This document shows positions 57,673 to 64,000 of a stretch of DNA of 64,000 nt, piece by piece. The DNA is from Rheinheimera soli (GTDB lineage Bacteria > Pseudomonadota > Gammaproteobacteria > Enterobacterales > Alteromonadaceae). Numbering within the stretch: the stretch's first letter is position 1; the number at the start of each line of letters is the position of its first letter. The translations under genes were made by a program, and so were the position numbers. Below the pieces are notes generated by a model, which worked only from the letters and a program-made list of their open reading frames with translations, searched no databases and was not told the DNA's origin. Where the stretch lies: the NCBI RefSeq assembly GCF_021290985.1, contig NZ_JAJOYU010000021.1, forward strand, positions 1 through 64,000, in the 5' to 3' direction.

Positions 57673-60600
57673 ATGTTTTTATCTGATTTTAGTATCAAGC
57701 GCCCTATGGTGGTGGTGGCAGTGACCCTTGCCATGATGATTTTTGGTTATTTTGCGATGACCAATTTAAAAACCAACCAATTTCCTGATGTACAGCCGCC
57801 TGTGCTGGTGATGAATATTCCTTATCCTGGAGCCTCTCCCGAAACTGTCGAGCGTGAAATCCTCAACAGGGTAGAAGACTCGATGGCTACTATTACCGGC
57901 ATGCGCGAACTGCGCTCTTATGCCCGTGAGTCTAATGCGGTGATAGTGGCTATTTTTGAATTTGATAAAGATCTGATTGAAGCCTCACAGGAAATGCGTG
58001 ATGCGGTCGCTGTAGTACGTGACAAACTGCCGACTGAAATGAAAGAGCCTTTCCTGCGCCGTGAAGATCCAAACGCTCAGCCTATTATGTCGTTGGCACT
58101 GTCTTCAACTTCGATGGATCCGATTGAATTGTCGCAACTGGCAGAGCATCAGATTGCCCGTGAAATTCGTTCTGTTCCCGGTGTTGCTTTAGTCACGCTT
58201 GAAGGGGAAAAAGAGCGTGAAATGACCATATTCCTTAACTCAAACGCCATGCGTGAAGCCAATGTGTCGGCTATGGATGTGGTTAGTGCGCTGCGTGCTC
58301 AAAACGTGGCCGCTCCGGTGGGGCGTGTGGTGAATGGCATGGAAGAGCAGGGCATTCGTATTCAGGGTCGCTTGCGGGATGTGCGTGAATTTGAACAAAT
58401 GGTGGTCAAACGCAACGGCGATCAAGCTATTCGGTTAGACCAAGTGGCCGATGTGGTGGATGGTGCGGCAGAGCAGCGCCGTTTATCCATTTTTAACGGT
58501 GTGGCTTCGTTAGGTATTAACGTAGTCAAAGCCCGTGACGCATCCACTATTAGTGTGACTGATGATATTAAAGTCAAAATCGATCAATTAAAGAAAACCT
58601 TACCTGCTGATTTTGAACTGGTGGTAGTGCGTGACTCGGGGGAAGATGTTGCGGCCAGTATGCGTAATGTCACAGAGGCGTTGTCTGTCGGAGCTTTGCT
58701 GACCATAGTGACAGTTTTTGTGTTTTTAAACTCCTGGCGTTCTACTTTAATTACCTCACTGGCTTTACCTACCTCTGTACTGGCCTCTTTTATTGCCGTC
58801 TGGGCTTGTGGTTTTACCTTGAACTTTATGTCCTTATTGGGCTTGTCACTGGCCATAGGTATTCTGATTGACGATGCCATAGTGGTGCGGGAAAACATTG
58901 TGCGCCATATGGAAATGGGCAAAGACAATATGACTGCGGCCCGTGATGGCACCCGTGAAATTGGCATGGCTGTTATTGCCACTACCATGTCTATTGTCGC
59001 GGTATTTATTCCTATCGCTTTTCTGGATGGGATTACCGGCCAGTGGTTCAAACCTTTTGCTCTGACGGTCGCCTGTTCTGTATTGGTGTCCTTGTTTATC
59101 TCTTTTACACTCGACCCTATGATGTCTGCCTACTGGCATGATCCGGATCATGATAAAAATGCCAAGCGCCGTGGTTTGGGTAAAGTGCTGCAAGGTTTTA
59201 ATATCTGGTTTGATCATCAGGCAGAGCGTTATTCCAAGCTGATTGGCTGGGCATTAAAACACCGCAAATCCATGTGGATCCTGGCTTTTGGTTCATTTTT
59301 TGGTGCTATCGCTTTACAAGGCATGTATGGCGGCTCGGGCTTCCTGCCGGAAACAGACGATGGCGGTATAGTTATTTCAGTGCGTGCGCCTTCAGAGGCC
59401 AGTATTGAATATACAAGCATTAAAGCGGAGCAGGCTGCTGCTATAGCCCGTCAGTTGCCTGAGCAGCTGTACACCCAAACCACAGTCGGAACTCAGGGCA
59501 ATATCACCAGAGCTCAGGTCTTTGTCAGATTGACCAAAGAAATGGAACGCAGCCGCAGTTCACGTGAAATTGCAGCTGAGCTTCGATCCAAAGTGCAGCA
59601 ACTGGTTGGCGCAGAATATACAGTCTCTGCTGATTTAAATGGCGGCGGTGGTGGTAAAGCCTTACAAATTCAATTCCGTGGTCCGGATAGCAGAGTATTG
59701 GAAGGGCTGGTGATGGATTTTATGGAGCAGTTAAAAACCATACCTGGAGCTGTCGATGTCGGCTTATCTTCTCAAGACCCTAAACCTGAGCTGCAAATTG
59801 AATTTAACCGGGGTTTGGCGTCGAGCTTAGGCTTGTCGATGAATGATGCCGCCAATGCGTTACGTCTGGCTTTTGCTGGGGCTGAAATTGGTGACTGGAT
59901 AGATCCTACTGGCGAAACCCGCAACGTTTACGTGCGTATCCGGCCGGAAGAGCGGATGACGGTGCAGGATCTGGAACGTTTACCGCTGTTATCAAGCCGC
60001 ACCGGTGCCATGATACCGCTGGAGCAAATTGCGACTGTGACTGTAGGCAAAGGGCCAGCTGTCATCGAACATTTGGATCGTCAAAGTATGATGGCTGTGG
60101 GCGCCAACGTTCAGGGCCGCAGTTTTGGTGAAGTGGACGCTGATGCTAAAAAACTGTTGAGTACTATTCCTTTCCCACCTGGTTATGACGTAGTTCGTGG
60201 TGGTCAAAGCCGGGATCAGGAAGAAGTCTTTGGTAGTATCTTTGGCGCTCTTGGTTTAGCTGTGATGCTGATGTATCTGATTTTAGTAGTACAATTCCAC
60301 AGCTTTCTGGCTCCTGTGTCTATTATGATGTCCTTACCGCTGTCGCTGATTGGTGTGGTGTTGTCGCTGTTGATAGCGGGCGCTACCTTAAACCTGATGA
60401 GCTTAATAGGGGTAGTTATGCTGATGGGCATAGTAGTGAAAAATGGCATTTTATTGATTGACTGCGCCCGCAAAAAAGAACGAGAAGGTCTTGATCTGGA
60501 ACAGGCGTTAATAGCGGCTGGTCGTGAGCGTTTACGTCCTATACTTATGACTACTTTTGCTTTAGTGGCAGGTATGTTGCCTGTTGCTATTGGCATTGGC

Positions 60601-60795
60601 GAAGGCTCAGCTTTTTACAAACCTTTGGGTATAGCGGTGATAGGAGGGGTTATCACCTCTACTGTACTGACTTTACTGGTGGTGCCTACCTTCTACGATA
60701 GTCTGGAAACAGCTAAGCGCAAACTTAAAGTAAGATTCATGGGGCATCGCGTTCCTGTGCAGGCGGACTATCAGGTGCCACTGACTTTGAAATAA
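57673..60795 (+). CDS. RND multidrug efflux pump inner-membrane subunit (HAE-1 type)
   Basis: 1040 residues, 12 membrane helices in two halves with two large periplasmic loops, as in AcrB/MexB. Conserved motifs: NIPYPGASPETVEREILNRVED at the start, the helix-4 proton-relay LSLAIGILIDDAIVVRENI (Asp pair), and GVVMLMGIVVKNGILLID in the second half. The sequence fits HAE-1 pumps, closest to the MexK/VexH-like groups. Drives export of hydrophobic compounds by proton flow. Full length, single adaptor upstream. Confidence 0.95.
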   Translation: MFLSDFSIKRPMVVVAVTLAMMIFGYFAMTNLKTNQFPDVQPPVLVMNIPYPGASPETVEREILNRVEDSMATITGMRELRSYARESNAVIVAIFEFDKDLIEASQEMRDAVAVVRDKLPTEMKEPFLRREDPNAQPIMSLALSSTSMDPIELSQLAEHQIAREIRSVPGVALVTLEGEKEREMTIFLNSNAMREANVSAMDVVSALRAQNVAAPVGRVVNGMEEQGIRIQGRLRDVREFEQMVVKRNGDQAIRLDQVADVVDGAAEQRRLSIFNGVASLGINVVKARDASTISVTDDIKVKIDQLKKTLPADFELVVVRDSGEDVAASMRNVTEALSVGALLTIVTVFVFLNSWRSTLITSLALPTSVLASFIAVWACGFTLNFMSLLGLSLAIGILIDDAIVVRENIVRHMEMGKDNMTAARDGTREIGMAVIATTMSIVAVFIPIAFLDGITGQWFKPFALTVACSVLVSLFISFTLDPMMSAYWHDPDHDKNAKRRGLGKVLQGFNIWFDHQAERYSKLIGWALKHRKSMWILAFGSFFGAIALQGMYGGSGFLPETDDGGIVISVRAPSEASIEYTSIKAEQAAAIARQLPEQLYTQTTVGTQGNITRAQVFVRLTKEMERSRSSREIAAELRSKVQQLVGAEYTVSADLNGGGGGKALQIQFRGPDSRVLEGLVMDFMEQLKTIPGAVDVGLSSQDPKPELQIEFNRGLASSLGLSMNDAANALRLAFAGAEIGDWIDPTGETRNVYVRIRPEERMTVQDLERLPLLSSRTGAMIPLEQIATVTVGKGPAVIEHLDRQSMMAVGANVQGRSFGEVDADAKKLLSTIPFPPGYDVVRGGQSRDQEEVFGSIFGALGLAVMLMYLILVVQFHSFLAPVSIMMSLPLSLIGVVLSLLIAGATLNLMSLIGVVMLMGIVVKNGILLIDCARKKEREGLDLEQALIAAGRERLRPILMTTFALVAGMLPVAIGIGEGSAFYKPLGIAVIGGVITSTVLTLLVVPTFYDSLETAKRKLKVRFMGHRVPVQADYQVPLTLK

Positions 60796-60810
60796 CTCTG
60801 ACCATTGTAA

Positions 60811-60836
60811 AAAGAGCACTGCGGTGCTCTTTTTTG
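60811..60836 (+). terminator. Terminator after the RND pump gene
   Basis: AAAGAGCAC/GTGCTCTTT stem with a four-base loop and T run. Confidence 0.9.
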
Positions 60837-60964
60837 CTTCAGGCCAGTGACGTTTCTTTTTAACGGGTTAAATAGTGCTTTGGTCTACCTTGGTTATGGC
60901 AGGCTTGGGATGGCTCATTAAATCCGTTAGTATGAACTTATGTCTCATTGTTCAGGTAGTCAAA

Positions 60965-61747
60965 ATGGATTTGCTTACGCCCTACCAGTTACGCCAGCAG
61001 ATCAGATTAAGGCAGTTCAATAGCCAGACGAGTGGTTTGGTTCAAGGTTATGTGCAGTGCAATATGGCGATATTGCCACAAAGCTGGGCTGCTGAATTTT
61101 TGCTGTTTTGCCAGCGTAATCCTAAAGCTTGTCCTTTAGCGGCGGTGTCTGAACCTGGCCAGTTTTTACTGCCGGAACTTGGTAAGGATCTTGATCTTCG
61201 CAGCGACTTACCTTCCTACCGTATCTTTAAACAAGGTGAACTGGTGGACGAAGTGCAGGATATCCGCGCTTTATGGCGGGATGATCTGGTCAGTTTTTTA
61301 ATTGGCTGCTCTTTTTCTTTTGAAGAAGCATTGCTTTCCGCAGGATTAGAAATCCGGCATATCAGCGAAGGCAAAAATGTACCTATGTACAACACGAACC
61401 TGCAATGCGCCAGCGCGGGACGTTTTTCTGGCAACATGGTGGTCAGCATGAGACCTATGAAGCCTGCGGATGCGATTCGTGCTATTCAGATTTGTAGTCG
61501 TTTTCCAGCAGTACACGGTGCCCCTGTGCATTTTGGCGACCCACAGGCTATTGGTATTTCTGATATCCGATCACCGGATTATGGTGAAGCCGTCAGCATC
61601 AGATCAGGTGAAGTACCGGTGTTCTGGGCTTGTGGAGTCACGCTTGCGGCCGTAATTAAACAAGCCAAACCAGATTTTTGTATTAGCCACAGCCCTGGTC
61701 ATATGCTGGTGACCGATCTTTTAAATTCTTCTTTGGCGAGTTTTTAA
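60965..61747 (+). CDS. DUF1445 putative hydro-lyase (D-glutamate-cyclase-like)
   Basis: 260 residues from the ATG at 60965; the frame opening at 60875 would add an unlikely hydrophobic leader. Family motifs: [50 protein letters not shown] and [12 protein letters not shown]. Members are annotated putative hydro-lyase or D-glutamate cyclase, the latter forming 5-oxo-D-proline. The stop overlaps the pxpA start, which ties it to 5-oxoproline metabolism. Confidence 0.92.
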   Translation: MDLLTPYQLRQQIRLRQFNSQTSGLVQGYVQCNMAILPQSWAAEFLLFCQRNPKACPLAAVSEPGQFLLPELGKDLDLRSDLPSYRIFKQGELVDEVQDIRALWRDDLVSFLIGCSFSFEEALLSAGLEIRHISEGKNVPMYNTNLQCASAGRFSGNMVVSMRPMKPADAIRAIQICSRFPAVHGAPVHFGDPQAIGISDIRSPDYGEAVSIRSGEVPVFWACGVTLAAVIKQAKPDFCISHSPGHMLVTDLLNSSLASF

Positions 61748-62502
61748 TGAAAGCTGTTATCAAACCTGTTATCAAACTTAATTGTGATTTAGGCGAAAGT
61801 TTTGCCGCTTATCAACTGGGGCTGGATGTAGAAGTGATGCCGCTGATTGATCAGGCCAATATAGCCTGTGGTTTTCATGCCGGAGATCCTACTGTATTGG
61901 TGAACACCTTAACTTTGGCTAAAAAATATCAGGTAGAGATTGGTGCTCATCCGAGCTACGACGATAAACAGGGTTTTGGTCGCCGCTCGGTAAAAATGGC
62001 GGCTGATGAGTTAAAGCATTTACTCTGGTACCAGATAGCTGCAGTGGATGGGGTGGCAAAAAGCCTTGGGTTGGAGCTTAGTTATGTCAAACCACATGGC
62101 GCTTTGTATAACGATATGATGGCAAGCCCGGCCTTGCTTGAAACTGTGATGCATGCTGTTGCCAGTTACCATAAACCCTTAAAGCTGATGCTTTTGGCCA
62201 CGGGCTCTGCAAAACAACATAAGCTGTTGGCAGAGCGTTACAAGCTTGAATTGCTATTTGAAGCTTTTGCTGACAGACGCTATCAGAGTGATGGTTCGTT
62301 AACACCCCGCAGTCAGGCGGGCAGCGTATTAGATCATCAGGCCGCTTTAGTGCAAGTGCAGCAGTTACTGCAAAGTGGCACAGTGCAAAGTGATACAGGG
62401 GATAAAGTGGTTATTGAGGCCGATACCTTGTGTGTGCATGGCGATAATCCAGCAGCACTTGCCTTAGTGCAGTCCATTCGCACGTTACTGGGTACAACAT
62501 GA
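61747..62502 (+). CDS. pxpA: 5-oxoprolinase subunit A (LamB/YcsF family)
   Basis: 251 residues. Family motifs LNCDLGESF near residue 12, IACGFHAGDP, IGAHPSYDD and LSYVKPHGALYNDM are intact. PxpA works with PxpBC to open 5-oxoproline to glutamate using ATP. The start overlaps the hydro-lyase stop and the end overlaps pxpB by four bases, so the operon order is hydro-lyase-pxpA-pxpB-pxpC. Confidence 0.95.
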   Translation: MKAVIKPVIKLNCDLGESFAAYQLGLDVEVMPLIDQANIACGFHAGDPTVLVNTLTLAKKYQVEIGAHPSYDDKQGFGRRSVKMAADELKHLLWYQIAAVDGVAKSLGLELSYVKPHGALYNDMMASPALLETVMHAVASYHKPLKLMLLATGSAKQHKLLAERYKLELLFEAFADRRYQSDGSLTPRSQAGSVLDHQAALVQVQQLLQSGTVQSDTGDKVVIEADTLCVHGDNPAALALVQSIRTLLGTT

Positions 62503-63200
62503 TCCAACTTGAACTGGCAGGTGAAAATGCGCTGATCCTGTATTTATCAGCAGAAATATCAGCGCAGAATCTTTCACAGCTTCAGCAGTTGCAATACCAA
62601 ATCCGCAGCTTACTTGATGAGCAACTGCAGGAATTGTTGCCCTCTTATGCGTCATTGCTGATTGTGCTCAAAGCTCCGCATAAAGGGCTGTTGGCTATTA
62701 AAACTATGCTGGAACAACAGCTTGTACTCAGCGCTGCCAATACTGAACCGCAAGGCCAACAGCTGACTTTGCCTGTGTATTACCACAATGCCTGGGATCT
62801 GGACCATGTAGCCCAAAAGGCAGGGTTAACTACAGATCAGGTGATTGAACTGCATCAGTCTGCTGAGTACAGAGTGTACGCCATAGGTTTTGCACCGGGT
62901 TTTGCCTATTTGGGTGAATTAGACGCACGTCTTGCCACAGCACGATTAAAAAGCCCACGCGCTAAAGTGCCCAAAGGTGCTGTTGCTATTGCCGATCGGC
63001 AAACCGCTGTCTATCCGGCTGAATCACCAGGGGGCTGGAATATTTTAGGTTTATGCCCAACGCCCTTATTTGAACCTGACAACGCAGGCACAGCAAAGCC
63101 TCTAATGCCTTTTGTTGTAGGGGATAAAGTGCGTTTTCAATCCATCAGCAGAGATGAGTTTTTCGCTTTAGGTGGCCAGTTGCCGCAGGAGTTGTGCTGA
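62499..63200 (+). CDS. pxpB: 5-oxoprolinase subunit B (allophanate hydrolase subunit 1-like)
   Basis: 233 residues. The KipI/AHS1 pattern is present: YAIGFAPGFAYLGELD, RLKSPRAKVPKGAVAIADRQTAVYPAESPGGWNILG. PxpB forms with PxpC the ATP-dependent part of 5-oxoprolinase. Starts inside the pxpA stop and overlaps pxpC by one base. Confidence 0.95.
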   Translation: MIQLELAGENALILYLSAEISAQNLSQLQQLQYQIRSLLDEQLQELLPSYASLLIVLKAPHKGLLAIKTMLEQQLVLSAANTEPQGQQLTLPVYYHNAWDLDHVAQKAGLTTDQVIELHQSAEYRVYAIGFAPGFAYLGELDARLATARLKSPRAKVPKGAVAIADRQTAVYPAESPGGWNILGLCPTPLFEPDNAGTAKPLMPFVVGDKVRFQSISRDEFFALGGQLPQELC

Positions 63201-64000
63201 TGTCTGCTTTTGTCGTATTAAAAGCAGGAGTAGTAGCTAGCTTGCAGGACCAGGGCCGTTTTGGTTCTGCCCATTTGGGGTTAACTCAGGGCGGGCCTGC
63301 TGATTATGCCAGCTATCGTATCGCCGATTTATTACTACAAAACCCAACCCCCAGCTGTCAGATTGAAGTCGCAGTGGGTGGTTTTAGCCTGCTGGCGTTA
63401 ACAGACACTGTGTTTTGTGTGACTGGTGGTGCTATGCCACTGACAGTCAACGGTCAGCCTAAAAGCTTATGGCACACTCACCGTATAAAAAAAGATGATG
63501 TACTTGAACTTGGTTTTGCCAAATCCGGCCTCCGTTGTTATTTGGCCGTAGCCGGAGGTTTTAAATTGCCAAAAGACTTTGGCAGCAACAGCACTGTGCT
63601 GCGGGAAAAAGTCGGAGGCATTGCCGGAGAAGCGTTGCAGCAAGGCCAGTTTTTACCTGCGGCTTCAGTTTACCGGCCTTTATTGTGGGCTTTGCCTGAA
63701 AAACTCTGGCCCGATTATTCAGCACCGCTGGAACTTGGCCTGCTACCTGGTTATCAGCAGCATTGGTTTGACGAGTCTCAGTGGCAGCAGCTGTACAGCA
63801 ACGACTATCAGGTGTCCGCTTTGTATGATCGCATGGGGTATCGTTTGCAAGGTGAGCCGTTGTTGTACCCGCCAAGGGCGTTGTTATCCGAAGGTATTTG
63901 TTATGGCGCAGTGCAATTGCCGCCTGATGGTTTACCTATAGTGCTGTTAAACGACAGACAAACCTTAGGGGGCTACCCTAAACCCGGTGTTGTTCTGGCA
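63200..64000 (+). CDS. pxpC: 5-oxoprolinase subunit C (partial, runs off the window)
   Basis: First 267 codons of a KipA/AHS2-family protein, open to the window edge. Motifs: LQDQGRFGSAHLGLTQGGPAD near residue 15, VTGGAM, CYLAVAGGF and the R-M-G-Y-R-L segment. The family is usually about 300-330 residues, so some 40-60 residues are missing. Annotated also as biotin-dependent carboxyltransferase subunit. Its ATG overlaps the pxpB stop (TGATG). Confidence 0.93.
   Translation, partial: MSAFVVLKAGVVASLQDQGRFGSAHLGLTQGGPADYASYRIADLLLQNPTPSCQIEVAVGGFSLLALTDTVFCVTGGAMPLTVNGQPKSLWHTHRIKKDDVLELGFAKSGLRCYLAVAGGFKLPKDFGSNSTVLREKVGGIAGEALQQGQFLPAASVYRPLLWALPEKLWPDYSAPLELGLLPGYQQHWFDESQWQQLYSNDYQVSALYDRMGYRLQGEPLLYPPRALLSEGICYGAVQLPPDGLPIVLLNDRQTLGGYPKPGVVLA

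Noticed and set aside
1-64000. CRISPR arrays, tRNA/rRNA genes, prophage or IS elements
   Set aside because: No regular spaced repeats, no tRNA cloverleaf recognised, and no transposase, integrase or phage structural genes seen in the window.

Overview
The window looks like a chromosomal stretch of a heterotrophic, probably aquatic gammaproteobacterium. Rheinheimera/Alishewanella or a relative is my best guess. The reasons are the EarP plus Arg-type EF-P pair, the large TonB receptor beside a GH16 glucanase, the YqjD/YqjE/YqjK set, many BON/DUF stress proteins and the general protein style. No rRNA, tRNA, CRISPR array or transposase was seen, and the genus call is inference.

Layout. (1) About 1-3.8 kb: short, AT-richer orphan genes, all on the plus strand, separated by attC-like sites: a gene-cassette array with no integrase in view. 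(2) 3.9-9.3 kb: two AraC regulators, a membrane-anchored gamma-glutamyltransferase, an SDR and a HAD phosphatase. (3) 9.4-15.1 kb (minus): a beta-glucan locus, a GH16 lipoprotein with three tandem C-terminal modules followed by a TonB receptor, preceded by LacI-type operators. (4) 15.6-26.1 kb: a tightly overlapping operon (thermostable-hemolysin family protein, AMP-ligase, heme-oxygenase-like diiron oxidase, SDR, TPR protein, OmpR-type two-component system, cupredoxin, degenerate FTR1-like membrane protein, outer-membrane protein), then an LTA-synthase-family enzyme. Both units carry a PmrA/QseB-type direct repeat upstream. This is my main candidate for an undescribed system: an envelope-sensing lipid or small-molecule modification pathway. 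(5) 26.3-35.5 kb: glnS, transport genes, an ABC exporter pair, earP-efp and an acetyltransferase. (6) 35.5-45 kb: peptidoglycan-related genes (namZ with an SSS symporter, dacB, ddpX), a chemoreceptor, NhaC and a candidate structured RNA. (7) 45.3-56.3 kb: an envelope/general-stress island (BON, CsbD-like, PRC-barrel, DUF4142, YqjDE, DUF4398, OmpA, ferritin-like) with three Crp/Fnr regulators, two of them recent duplicates. A recurring 14-bp inverted repeat, GTRCG-N4-CGYAC-like, with the 5-4-5 geometry of Fnr sites, lies upstream of several of these genes. (8) 56.5-64 kb: an RND efflux pair and the 5-oxoprolinase operon pxpABC with a DUF1445 hydro-lyase; pxpC runs off the window.

How the parts fit: regions 4, 6 and 7 all concern the cell envelope (outer-surface modification, wall turnover, periplasmic stress). 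Region 3 is a self-contained polysaccharide-use unit. All function calls come from reading the translated sequences; no database search was run.
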